A stretch of DNA of 64,000 bases from Otis tarda (taxonomy: Eukaryota > Chordata > Aves > Otidiformes > Otididae): assembly GCA_026413225.1 (NCBI GenBank), contig CM048572.1:1550001-1614000 (forward strand), read 5' to 3'. Below, piece by piece: positions 1-38,100 of this stretch; the first letter of the stretch is position 1; every line of letters starts with the position of its first letter. The position numbers were made by a program, and so were the translations under genes. Below the pieces are notes generated by a model. The model worked only from the letters and a program-made list of their open reading frames with translations, did no database searches and had not been told where the DNA came from.

Positions 1-418
1 TTTAGAAGCAGGTTGCTGGTACAGCCCAGCCGCACCGGATGCGCCGCTCCGGAACCCCAAGTCCACGCCAGTGCAGCAGGCCACCTTCAGCACTGCTTGT
101 GAGGAAAACCCAACAAAAAAGGCACGGCCCCCACCCTCTGCCGCAGCCATCTTCATCAGCCCTTCCTCTCGCCGCCTCCCTTCGCTGGCCCGCTGCACGC
201 GGCCTAACCCAGCGTCACACTGCCCTGGACGCTTCTAGGCACAGAGCAAATGACGCTTCTTTGTAAATACGCGTGTCCTTAGACAGGCTCACCGCCTCCC
301 CCGCAGCTCAGCAGCGGCTTCATTCCTTTTGCAGCTTCTCCCTGAGCTCGCTCTGATGTCCTGCGCGCCCTCTCCTCCCGCCGCCACCTTGCCGCGAGAG
401 AGACAGCCGCAAACGTAC
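1..418 (-). other. AAR2: AAR2 last intron, partial
   Basis: This is the 5' part of the final AAR2 intron. It begins at a consensus donor (GTACGT on the minus strand) at 418-413 and runs off the left edge. The terminal coding exon, expected to encode roughly the last 55 residues of the protein, is outside the window. No other feature is visible in it. Confidence 0.8.
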
Positions 419-648
419 CTGTAAGGTGCTGGTTAAAAAGTTGTCCTGGGAGATAATGTCCACAAAAAAGTCCGCTGGGATTTCGCCGAGCTGGTGATAC
501 AGCACAGAAATGAGATTGATGTAAAGGCCTGGGTACTTCCCTACGGCATCTTCAGAGCGGCACAGGATGTTCAGGAGCCTTTTCCAGTGCTCGAACGCAT
601 CATACACGTTCCCGATCAGGAAGCAGACGAAAGCAAACTGCAACTCAG
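419..648 (-). CDS. AAR2: AAR2 internal coding exon (helical domain)
   Basis: This 230-nt exon enters in phase 1 (CAG acceptor at 651-649) and leaves in phase 0 (CAG|GTACGT). It encodes 76 whole residues plus the split codon, beginning [10 protein letters not shown] and ending DNFLTSTLQ, and matches the conserved helical part of AAR2. The split codon gives Ala where I recall Gly in human AAR2. Confidence 0.95.
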
Positions 649-2888
649 CTGCGCGTATTCAGCAAAGGAAAGCAAAACGAAACACACATAAGACTACAAA
701 CGTATCCAAGGTACGCGTCCTTTCCAAAACTCTGGAAACGACAGCATAAAACTCTGGGTCTGCCTTCTGCATTCCGCCCTTCTGCGATTCTGCTGATAGC
801 AATCAACACTCCAAACACCGACTACTTCCTAACGCTCTGCTCTTCAGCTGGAGAAAAAGCAAAGCGTCATGGGGCAGGTGCACCTGGAACTGCAGCCATC
901 ATCCCTGGGGAGCGACCTCGCCGGCAACCAGAGCACGCGGCCACCGGAGGACTGCCAGCCTCAGCCTGTGCTCAGTGAGCCCCGAATCAGAAGTCAGACA
1001 CCGACTGCTGTCACCTGCCAGCGTTCACTCTGCCTGTGCCCGGGCTTCCAGAGCCACCCGGGAGTGCAAACGCTACTGCCCTTGAACACAAGGGCTGTGG
1101 GAACACTGGGAACACTGGGAGAGGTGAGCAGTACATTAACAGGTTTTTTTTTCCCTCATTGAATTAAGAGCCAGGGCTCATCTCACTGGACGCTTAGCAT
1201 CAGCTGTTTTGCCAGAACAATGGCATTACCATTTCCTAAGGTAACTCGTTCTTTATATATCCTAGAGTTGTCTTTGATAATTTTGCTACAGAATAAATTG
1301 TAAAACATTAATACAGAAAAAAATGGAAGAAGGGAAAAACAAAGGCTTATTCTAAACCTCAGCAGCCCAGCGCCAGCTCGGCCGGGTTCCCAAGCCCTCC
1401 CTCCATCCTGTCACGAAAGAAAAGCACACCTCAGGGCCTCCCCTGATCTTTATCCACATCACAAGTTACCAAAAAAGGCTGGCAAGTAATTAAGGCCCTG
1501 CGACGGGAGGCACGGCCCTCGCTGTGGGTGTCTCCTGCAGCAGGGCTGGCAAAGCCCAGCTGCTGCCAGGGAGAGTCGCCAGCGGCACACGCTGAGCTGC
1601 CACTGCTCCCGCCAGGGAGGAGGGCGCCTGCCGCCCTGGGAACCGCAGCACCTCGCTGCCGGCACGGGAATACGAATCTGAAAACAATGACGTTCAGCCC
1701 CATCCAGTGCTCCCAGCACCCCGAAAGCTCCGTCCTCAGAGGTTCACTGAACAGGCAGATGCCAGGCTGGTGCCAGGTGCCAGGCCCCCTTTGCGTGAGG
1801 CGCAGCTTTTGGCTCAGTCTGACCCACGATCCCTGCTTTTGACCCAATTTGAGGCAATCAGGGCTCCAAGCGCAGTGCCCAGGAGTGAGAGAGGCAAATG
1901 TGGCAGGCTGGCTGCTGCAGACACTGAGCGCCACACCCTCACCCCAGTGCAACTGGAACGGGACCCAGAGCCGCTAAATCTCCACAAACTGCTGTCATGC
2001 AATTAAGAGAGGTGCCTCAGGGTGCCAGGGAACAGGGGCAGGTTTCATCCCTGCGGCCCTCGTTTCGCAGACAAATCACTTTATTTTCCCCAAGCACCCG
2101 AGGACTCTGCCGGGCGGCACGCGGCACTCACCGAGCAGGTCCAGAGGCTGGCTGGCGTACCGCTGGCTGATCACCTTCTCCAGCGCGTAGCTGAGGTCCA
2201 TGCTGTGCCTGGTTATCTCCTCCGGAGTGGCGCCGTCGGGATACATCTGCTTCGGCAGCTCCGTGAACCGGATCTCGGTGCCGGCCTTCGGCCTCATCTG
2301 TGGCAGGCGCGCCATGCCTTCGGCGTAGCTGCGGCACGCGGCGTCGAAGGGCGGCAGGCGCTGCTCCGCCCGGTCCCTGCTGTGCGTCCCGGCCGCCACC
2401 GGCAGCACCTCCGCGAAGGCGCAGATCCGCCCGCTCTCCGGCTGCAGCTTCTTCATGGCCGCTTCGCTGATGAAGCTGGTGAGGGAGACCCACTTCTTCA
2501 GGGTCTCGTAGGGGTAGGGCCCGAGGAAGCGGTCCATCTCCCGCAGGTTCTCCCTGAAGGCCTCGGCCTCCTCCGCGCCCGCGGCCGCCGGCCCCACCGC
2601 CTCGCTGGCGGGGTCCCAGCGCAGCACCCGCACCTCCCGCGGCCGCAGGCTGAGGAAGAAGCCGGTGCGCGGGCCCGTCTCCCGGCCGCCGCCCGCCCGC
2701 CCCGCGCTGCAGTGCAGGAAGTGGAGGCCCGGCGGGACCATCTTGACCCCGCGGAACCTGGGGCCCACGGCCCAGCTGCTGTAGTCGATGCCGAACTCGG
2801 TGCCCTCGGGCACGCCCAGCACCACGACCGCCGCGCCCTCGAAGAAGAGCTGCCTGGCCAGCTCGGGCTCCAGCCGCGGGCCCGCCAT
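419..2888 (-). CDS. AAR2: AAR2 splicing factor homolog, 3'-truncated by window edge (exons 2132-2888 and 419-648)
   Basis: AAR2 is a U5 snRNP assembly factor. In yeast it binds PRP8 through the RNase H-like and Jab1/MPN domains and holds the particle immature until BRR2 replaces it. The two exons join in frame (757 + 230 nt) to give 329 residues of an expected ~384. Recognisable family sequence includes [26 protein letters not shown], the GTEIRF segment, [20 protein letters not shown] and [13 protein letters not shown]. The start is the ATG at 2888-2886; a GTG codon two codons upstream is not credible as a start. The N-terminal part is the beta-rich domain and the part from about residue 170 onward is the helical domain. 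The gene is downstream of EPB41L1 on the same strand. Identification is from remembered human AAR2. Confidence 0.95.
649..2131 (-). other. AAR2: AAR2 intron between the two visible coding exons
   Basis: This GT-AG intron of 1483 bp has no supported gene or mobile element. Long open frames on either strand here show no family resemblance. Confidence 0.85.
2132..2888 (-). CDS. AAR2: AAR2 first coding exon
   Basis: It encodes residues 1 to 252 plus one base of the next codon. The donor at 2131-2126 reads GTGAGT, a perfect match, and leaves phase 1. Codon use is extremely GC-rich in the first half because the exon lies inside the CpG island. The loop following [12 protein letters not shown] is rich in Ala and Gly relative to human, as expected for a GC-rich avian locus. 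No acceptor is evident just upstream of the ATG, so the 5' UTR is probably contiguous with this exon. Confidence 0.93.
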
Positions 2889-3480
2889 GGCCACGGCCCG
2901 GGCAGGGCAGGGCAGGACAGGCCGCTACCGGCACCGGCACCCCCGGCCCGCTCCTCACCGCCCGGAACCGCCGCCGTGCCCGTCCGGTCCTTCCCGAAAA
3001 GCGCCCGGGCGGCGCAGCCGTTCCGGACGCGGCGGTTCCGGGCGCGGCAGTTCCGGGCGCCGCCGGCACTGCCCGGCCCAGGCCCGAGCGGGGCTCTCCG
3101 GGCCCACAGCCCCAGCGGGCTGGGCTGCCCTGCTCCCCGCGGCTCCCAAGACCCCAAGCCCGGCCGTTTGTTCCCCTTCGCCCTCCCGCTCCGCCAGACC
3201 CCCCTCTCTCCCCCCAGACCCCCCGCTGGCAGCCGTTCCCCCGGCCCCAGCGCTCCCAGCCGGGACCGAGAGCCCCGCAGCGGGACCCACGCCCACCGCC
3301 CCGGGGCAGCTGCCGCCGCTGCTCTCCGCGTTCGGAGGGTCCTCCCCACCGCCGTCCGAGGGTCGGCAGCCACCACCCGAAGCTGCTCCCAGCTCCAGCA
3401 GCCACAAACCCAACCTGGCACCGTCCCCGCTTCGGACGGAGCCTGGAATTTCCACGAGCAGACCCCGGCTGCGAGATCCC
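2140..3480 (-). promoter_or_regulatory. AAR2: CpG island and probable AAR2 promoter
   Basis: This stretch is visibly CpG-dense and GC-rich. It covers the AAR2 first coding exon and about 600 bp upstream of the ATG. No TATA box is obvious, as is usual for housekeeping CpG promoters. The transcription start is inferred to lie between about 2900 and 3100. The island starts just after the EPB41L1 polyadenylation site, so it separates the two genes. Confidence 0.75.
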
Positions 3481-3550
3481 CCCTTCACTCCTCCATCCTC
3501 TCCTAGGAAAGAGTCCGCTGAGGCCCCAAGCTGGTTTAGCATCAAACACA

Positions 3551-3567
3551 TTTATTTCACTTTTATT
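3551..3567 (-). terminator. EPB41L1: EPB41L1 polyadenylation signals
   Basis: Two AATAAA hexamers lie on the minus strand at 3567-3562 and 3556-3551, followed by a GT-rich stretch at 3550-3540. They are placed as expected to end the last EPB41L1 exon, with cleavage near 3535. Only the AAR2 promoter lies beyond. Confidence 0.75.
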
Positions 3568-4015
3568 GAATACAAGAACAGTGAGCACACACGCATACAC
3601 CACCGAGCACTGAAAAGGAGTGTGACCGAAGGGGGGAGAGGGAGAACAAGGGAAGAGAAAAGGAGAGTTAGTGAAGGAACGACAGAGCGTTGCAGTTGGT
3701 TGGTAAGGTGCTTCTCAAATAAAAATAAATATTATTATTATTGTTACTGTTATTATTACTCATGCGATCGCAGGCCAGGTTTGGAATGAATTTGTGGGGT
3801 CGGGTAAAAACAGGCACTCGTGTCTCCCACCCCTTTCCACAGAAAGGCCCCTGGAAGAAAACAAGCAGTGGTCAGCTATCCGAAACGGAGCAAGGCGACG
3901 GGCGGGCTGGCGGCGCTGAGCCCGCGGGGGCCTCAGCTGTTGCTGAGCAGCAGAAACCCACACCTCACCAGGCGAACAAGCAGTGAGCTTTTTTCTTTCC
4001 TTTTTTTAAAATTTC

Positions 4016-4036
4016 TTTTTTTTTTTTTTTTTTTTT
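4016..4036 (-). repeat. A21 tract inside the EPB41L1 3' UTR
   Basis: An uninterrupted run of 21 T on the plus strand, A in the transcript. It could prime oligo-dT internally and produce false 3' ends in cDNA data. Confidence 0.9.
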
Positions 4037-6339
4037 AAAGTTTTTAAGCACTGCCACCCATTAAACACGCTGCGGAAGCCAGGGACTGGGTCTGCTCACT
4101 CCAAACGTAACTCAGTTCAGTCCAAGCGCACATCAAGTCTAACTCTGTAAGGCCACTAATTTTAACAGTAACCTCGGATTTTAACACTGTTACGCAATGT
4201 CAAAAGCAAGTATCTTGTCCGGCGTAGCCTCTGGTGGTGGTCAAGGTGTCCAAGCCCGCCGGGCGCCCCTGCGGACGCTGATGAACGCCAGCGCCGTGTG
4301 CGGACCACGAGACCTCCACCAGCCCGCCTCTCTCTGAAAGTGCTACTGCTGGTTACAGCTGGCTTGGGTGTATTGTAAAAAAGAGAGAAAAGTAGCCTCT
4401 GCAACTGCCTTAACTCTTTTTTGGTTGGGAGCCTGCTCTCTAAGGGTAGCTGCATGGAAGCTGGGGAGACCCTCCCGACCCGGCAGCGCTCTGCCCGCTC
4501 CCCAGGCAGCCTGTGCTCGTGCCTCTCACACCTGCAGGAGAAACCTCTCCGCCGGGAGAACAGACTTCCCGGGAACGTACCATACCAGCACACGGTGAAC
4601 CGCGGCTGCCAGGGAGTACGCTCCCTGCTAGCACAGCAAAGGCGGTGAGCGGGGTCTGCCCAAAACATCCTGGCGGCGCGGGCGCTCCCCCGAGCCATTG
4701 CAGGACCCGGCCAAACGCCCCCATTTCTGGGCACGGTCTGTGTGAGGGGTGGGAGACTGAAGGCAAAATGGTGCAGAATCGTGGGCTCTTCTGTTTCCGC
4801 AGGAGCTAGAGACGATTCCGAGAAGGAAACCTGCTTATTTCCTTTCCTTTCTGATTTGGTTCCAAGTCTACCCTAACTGCCTGGTTCACAGTGTGCGAGG
4901 CCCCGGGCGCGGCCCATGATCCCCTTCCGAAGGCAGCCGCAGAGGAAGCCTGTGGCTAAAGGCCGAGCTGGGGGAAGGCAGCTCCGCTGACACCTCGACA
5001 CGCGTGTTCTTACGCAGAGGGCCTGGGCTCCCTCATCCGGCCTGGGACGCCGGGCACGCTCTGCAGTGACGGTGACAGCAGGGTCTGCCCATCCCTCGGC
5101 AGGCCGGGGAAGGACTGCCATCGCCCCGACACTGCTGCCACCAGCCCGCAGCGCCTCGGGCAACCCCTGCCACCACAACCCGGGCGGCGGGGGAGGCAGG
5201 GCAGAAACAACCCCTCTGCCTTCGGCCCTACTACAAAGCTCAAGTGACTTCATTACCGGGATCCAGAAACAAAGCAAAACCACCTCAACCACCGGCACGG
5301 CTCAGTGGGCTGGAGAGGAGCAACGAACGCAGTCCTGCGGCTGCCACCTCGCTCCCAGCAAGGCTCGGGGTCGGGGCTGGGGAGAGGATCCTGCCGACAG
5401 CTGCCGGAGCCGCAGCCTCAACCTCCTTCCCTGCCCCTCCAAGTCACCCCTGCCCTCCGAATCCGACCGCCATACACTGCAGATCAGCGGGCGGGACATC
5501 TCCCATCTCGCCCTCTCCCCTTCCCCCCTAAACAGCACCAGCCGAAACCCTCCCCGTTCTCTTCTTGCAGGACCGAGAGTCCCACGTATGATCTAAGTCT
5601 CAAAATACACCAACCACAGTCAATCAAAGAGTTAATAATTTAACGTCATCATCATGTTTACCAGCACTGTTGAATTATTTCAGTATTGTTCCCCCCCTTC
5701 CCCCTTCGTTATATATAATAATATACATAACTGAAATGCACATCCATATGAAACCCCTACAGGCTGCTTTGTATAAATGAGAAACCATATACATACCGTT
5801 GGTTTTGTCTGAAATGAAATCCGTTCTTAAATACCTTCAGAGAACAAGAGGCTGGACAAGCGCACAGAGAGGACAGGGGACGGAAGGGGAAGAGCCAACA
5901 GAACCCCGAGAGACGCCAGAGAACCAGCGCGGGGCGAGGAGGGCGAAATGACGCTTGCGAATCGGAAAATAACTCTCGGGTAAGAAACTCAATGTTTTTC
6001 TCTCTTCTTTCCAGAGGTGGGGAATGGTTTTGCTTCTGCTTGTGGGTTTTTTTAATTTCAGTTTGCTTATTTCTTGCTTTGTTGCAAAGCAGTTTTCCTT
6101 TCCATTCAGTGTGCAACAATGAACTGATGATTGTGTATCCTTTAATGTAACATGCAAGATGGTGGCTTACTGTATCGTTAACAATGTTATTGTTATTATC
6201 ATGGTTTTTTAAATCTCATTTTCTCACCAATCCGGTAAATTCTTCAATTTATCTGCAGAGGGTTGGCTTTGTTTGTTGGTGGTGTTTGCTATTCATTTCC
6301 AGCATATAGCAGCAGTGCAAGGATGCGTTTTGTTTCTGT

Positions 6340-6340
6340 T

Positions 6341-6371
<31 letters not shown>

Positions 6372-6388
6372 ATATATATATAATATAT
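6340..6388. repeat. TA/TGTA microsatellite in 3' UTR
   Basis: Two blocks of alternating TA are separated by three TATG units. It is likely length-polymorphic, lies within the transcribed 3' UTR and can form a hairpin in RNA. Confidence 0.95.
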
Positions 6389-6536
6389 TTGCTATTCCTT
6401 TTTAAAAAAATTTTGTCTCTCGCCATGAACATTGCAGCCAGGATGTCTACGTCTTGCTGACAAATCCAGCACGAAGGCTCCTTCTCCACTGTTCTCCAGG
6501 TTCGAACACAGATGCCGACTTCCATGAACATGTTGG

Positions 6537-33639
<27,103 letters not shown>

Positions 33640-35007
33640 GGCCGCTGGTCACCCCGCCCTGCCACCCGAAAAGAAAGACACGAGGTGTCACCCAGGACGG
33701 AGACGCCGGCCGGGCAGCCAGCAGCCCGGGACGCCCCGGCCGCGTGGGATCTGCCCGTGTCTGCCCCGCTGCTCCCACGCACAGATCCGCGGCCAGACAC
33801 CCAGCTCCACAGCCGGGCCGGCGGCAGCAGCACAGGGCGTCAGGATTTCGTACTCTGCTGAGCCCGGGGAGACGAGCCAGCGGTGTGCGGAGGACCGCCG
33901 GCCGCAGGGACCCGCTGCAGTGGGGACACAGGGCTCACAGCGGGGAGCGGGGCCAGCCAGAACCCCCTGCTCCCCCAGCCCCGGGGCCGTCCGTACCTTC
34001 ACCAGTATTTCTAACGACGGGGAGGGTTTCTTCTGGGAGGGAAAACCGGGTTGCGAGTCAGGCTAAGGGCTGCGCTGACAGGAAATGGCAAACACGGACA
34101 ACTCCACATAACACATCCGGGATGGCCGCGGTTTTTCCCCTCTGGACTTCCCAGCAGCGGCAGCAAGCTGGGTTCCCACGGCCGGCGCGGCCGGAGCCTG
34201 CGCGGCGGCAGGACAAAACCTGCCTCCAGCTCCGGCTGCCTGTCGCGTGCAAGATGTGAAAACAAACCTGGGGCCGGGAACAGGGGAGGGGAAGGCACCT
34301 TGTGCGCTGAGGTGCTATTTTGCAACCTTTATGTTTTTGAAACCTTCATGGAAACACTGCGTGGGGCTGGCGAGGGCTCCGGGGACGGCCCGTGCACACA
34401 CAAACGCTTCATCCTCTTGGTGACCGTCACCCATCCGCCACTCGGGCTGCTCAGGCCCCACCGGCTCCCCATCGCGGGGCTCCCTGGCCATGTCCCACCG
34501 CGCAGGGACCAGCTGGGACCGCTGCCACCAGAGTGCCGAGGCCGCGGCCGGACGAGTTGGCTCCATCGGCAGCATCTGCGCACGGTCACATCACCCACCT
34601 TGCCCACAGAGCAGCCACGCGAGCAGACACCAGTAAGCCTGCAACACCAGAAAAACTGCACTTTTTTGGAGGGTGGAAGCTGACATCAAGTATTTCCGAT
34701 CCCCGTTTCTGGAATGACAGCCCATGTGGCGTGGGCAGGGAGCCGGCTTCTCCCTGAGCTGCCAGTCCCCAGGCTTTGCCCCAGCCCCGGCAGCACTAAC
34801 GCAGGAATGAGGTCCCATTCCAGCTCCAGGCCATGAACTTGGCTGCTCTGGGGCTGGAGGAGTTGCTTGGTGACAGGACATCCCACCACCATCACCTCCT
34901 GGCAACCAAGGAGGCTGTCCACCACCAAAATGCTGTTCTAGCAGATCTGGGAGAGCAAGGGCCGGGTCAGGACCACAACCCAAGGCAGGCAGGGAAAGAG
35001 CACTTGT

Positions 35008-35155
35008 AGAACCGCAGAGCGGTTTGGGTGGGAGGGACCGTTAAAGCCCATCCAGTCCAACCGCCCTGCCAGGAGCAGGGACATCTCCAACCAGATCAGG
35101 TCACTCAAAACCCAGTCCAACCTGGCCTTGAACACTTCCAGTGATGGGACATCCT
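35008..35155 (-). mobile_element. CR1 LINE 3' fragment
   Basis: Minus-oriented CR1 end: CAGAGCGGTTTGGGTGGGAG, CCATCCAGTCCAACC, ACATCTCCAACCAGATCAGG and AACCTGGCCTTGAACACTTCC. Related sequence (GCACCACGCAGCTTGGTGCC) near 35200-35240 may be a further piece of the same or an adjacent element. Confidence 0.9.
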
Positions 35156-38100
35156 GTCAGGGTCCCTCTGGATGGCGTCCCTCCCCTCCGGCAAATCGAC
35201 CGCACCACGCAGCTTGGTGCCGCCCACACTCTTGCTGACTTTTACAAAGAAAACCTCACATCTCACACCACAGCTCGTGTCCCACCTCTGCCTTTCAGGT
35301 GTCCTCAGCACAACGGGGAGATGTGAAACCTTACCCAGAAAAAACTGCTAAGACAGGTCCCGAGGGCGGGAGGGGACAGCCAGGAGGCAAGGGCGGGGAC
35401 GAGCAGAGGACACGGCGAGCCAGCCTGGGCCTCCGGCAGCGGGGCTCAGCCTGGTGGGCAGTGACACGGCTGCTGGCTTCGTTGGCCATGCAAACGCTGT
35501 GCGGTGACCGCAGACGGACTTGGTTCACCCAAAAGAGCCAGGATTTCTCCCCCCTGCCCCAGGGCCACACTCTCCTGGCCAGAACAGGCAGGACCACCTG
35601 CCACCACCAACCCCTGAGAAACACCACTGCAGCTTCTCCTAACAGACCCCAGCGCTTGGCCGAGGGCACAAGAAGATCCCGAAGGTCACCAGTGGTTTAT
35701 TTTTCCCACAGAGGAAACAGGGCTGCTGGTTTTCCACTGCAAATTCAAGTAGCTGCACTCTCCTAGCTCCAGCCCCTGCATGGATCATACCCAACTGCTT
35801 CCGTTTGGATCTCAGCGTGTGAATGTTTCAATCAAGATGAAATCTTTACAGTGACAACCATCACTTCAGGCCAAAAACATGCTGCGTTTTTCACTTGAGG
35901 TTTTGAATTTTCTTCCAAACTACATTTTCCCTGCAGTGGGAAGCACTGATCCCTGAGGAAATGACGAGGATTGTTTAAGGGTGGCAGGCTGGGAACTCAT
36001 CCCACCTCTCCAGCCAGCCCAGCCCTCCTTCTGCCTGTTGAGCTCCAGTTCAAACCTTCTGATGATGGGCAAGGAGCCTGAGCCAGGGACCCCACCTTTC
36101 AGCTGCAGTAGGTGCCCCACGTGCTGTGGGTGCCAGCAGGCTCCCCGGCACCACCCGTCCCCACGCCTCGGCAGGGAGACGAGGCTCAGCACGGGCGCAG
36201 AGAAAACCCGAGCACCCATGGGCCCCGTCCCACCCATGGGCCCATTGAGCCCACCTCTGCGGCATCGCTCCTGCGCCAGCAGCGTGGAACATGGAGGGAG
36301 GAACGAGCCCCTCCATGCTCCCCCAGCTCACAGCTGTGCTGGGAAGGCTCCAGTCCCTTGCACAGCGGGTACGAGGGCCCAGGAGACGCCCCGAGGGAGA
36401 CGGGGCGGCAGGGAAGCCGGCGGTGCAGGGGCACAGCACCACCGCAGCTGGGCCCTGCAGGTGCGCGCAGTCCCAGCGCCCGCAGCGCAGGCCAGGCTGG
36501 CACCGCCGTGCTCCCAGGCACAGCCACAACGGCCGCATTCAGGAGCCGGCGCGGCGCTGGTGCCACGCCCGCGTGGGCCACGCTGCTGCCCACGGTGGAG
36601 CTGAGCAGAGGGGCTGGGAGCGTGCAGCCGGGGCTGCCCCCAGCGCTGCGGGGCGCGGGGCTGGCGGGTCAGCCTCACCTGGCAGCACCCAGCCCGGGGC
36701 CCAGCGGCACCCAGCCCCGGGGCTCAGGCCAGCAGCGATCTCAAGGCACACTTTCACACTTTCAGATGGCGAGGAGCCGGTCGTGCGGAGCGCTTGCCAT
36801 CACCCAGCGCTTTCCAGATGCAAAACTCAGCTCCTGCTGCCCTGCCTCGCAGGACAGCCCCCAGCAGACCCTGACGTGGCGGCCATGGGTCGAGAAAAGA
36901 CACGGGTCCCAGCATGCTGCCAAACTGATCTATTTGCCACCACAAACCTTTAGAAGAGGTTTAGAGCACGACTGCAGCAAACTTGAGTGAGAGCAGTGGA
37001 AATGCTGTCCCAAATCACTTGATTTGTTTCTAGGTGACACCCACAGCAGGAGCAGGGCGCAGTTCTGCAGGAACCAGCCCTTCCCAGCCCTTCCCACCCC
37101 GAGCCTTGCTGATGCACGTTCCCTCGGGAGCGAAGCCGGAGCAGGTCCCACACGGAAGCTGGCAGCGGCAGGAGGCAGCGGGCGCCGTCTCCCCAGACCC
37201 TTTCTCTGGGCAGGGCGCTGGCTGAAGGACTCCGCACCCACGGGCCCCAGCGCCACGTGCCAAGCTCAGCTCGTGTTCAGCACGGGCTGGCTCGCTGCCC
37301 CTGCAGCTGGACCCAAACGGGCTGGGGGATATCGTCCTCAGGTGAAATGGCTGGAGCTGGCTGGAGCTGCAGGCTACCAAACCAGGCACGAGAACGGTGA
37401 CCGCAAAGAAAGCCTTAGCAGGATCAGGGGTAGACCTGCTTGTCATGCCTCTAATCTCCTCCCATCATCTCCCTGCCTGCTCCTCCTTCCCTTGGTGTTT
37501 TCCTCTTCCTCCCCTTCAAGCTGGAGTGTGGATTCACGGCTTTCCCAGACGCTCTGCCCCCACACTTCCCCAGCATATCCCAGCTCCAGCCTCCGCAGTG
37601 CTCTCCTCCCTGAGCCTTTCCTTCCCTGCTGCCTCCAAATGGGGCTCTGCCCGAGCCTGCTTTCCCCTTCCCCCTGCCCATTCCCCCCCTGCTGCCGGGC
37701 TGCTTTTCCAGGCTGAGCATCCCCCTTCGCTCCTGGGCTCCGCTCTCCCCACCTCACTCCCTGCTGAGGATGTTGCCCGATCATGACACTTCACTTCTGC
37801 AGCGTCACGGACGTGGTGCAAACCCCACCAGGTCTCCACGGGCTCCGGCGCAACTGGGGTGACAGCCAAGCACCCTCCTCCCTTGCCATTGCGTTCGGCA
37901 GCGGCCAAGTGCCCTGTGGGGCAGCAAGCCCCGCGCCACGCTGCGGGACAGACCGCGGAGCCAGCCGGAGACAGGGAGCAAGCTGGGTGCAGGAAGCACC
38001 CTGCGGGGGTGGCGGTGGCTGCGTGACACCGGGCAGGGGCTCCAGGCACCTGCCAGCCCCCAAGAGCAACGGAGGAGCTCGCCGGGGCCACGGCACCCAG

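Larger units (their letters stand above)
3535..6536 (-). other. EPB41L1: EPB41L1 3' UTR
   Basis: About 3.0 kb of untranslated sequence lies between the stop codon at 6539-6537 and the tandem AATAAA signals. The stop-proximal part, about 5640-6460, is AT-rich against a GC-rich locus and contains a TA/TG microsatellite. A poly-T tract on the plus strand at 4016-4036 is an A21 run in the transcript. The length resembles what I recall for human EPB41L1. The 3' boundary is inferred from the signals, not observed. Confidence 0.75.

Noticed and set aside
2128-3603. Open frames of 300-490 codons on both strands
   Set aside because: They are shadows of AAR2 exon 1 and the CpG island, where stop codons are rare. 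None is protein-like.
5224-5260. Splice acceptor with following Ser-Leu-Glu frame as EPB41L1 terminus
   Set aside because: It does not yield the conserved KKPQES end and has no nearby stop.
35160-35330. Sequence with GCAGCTTGGTGCC near a CR1 fragment as a separate element
   Set aside because: It resembles CR1-associated repeat sequence but is too diverged to bound or classify; mentioned only with the neighbouring CR1.
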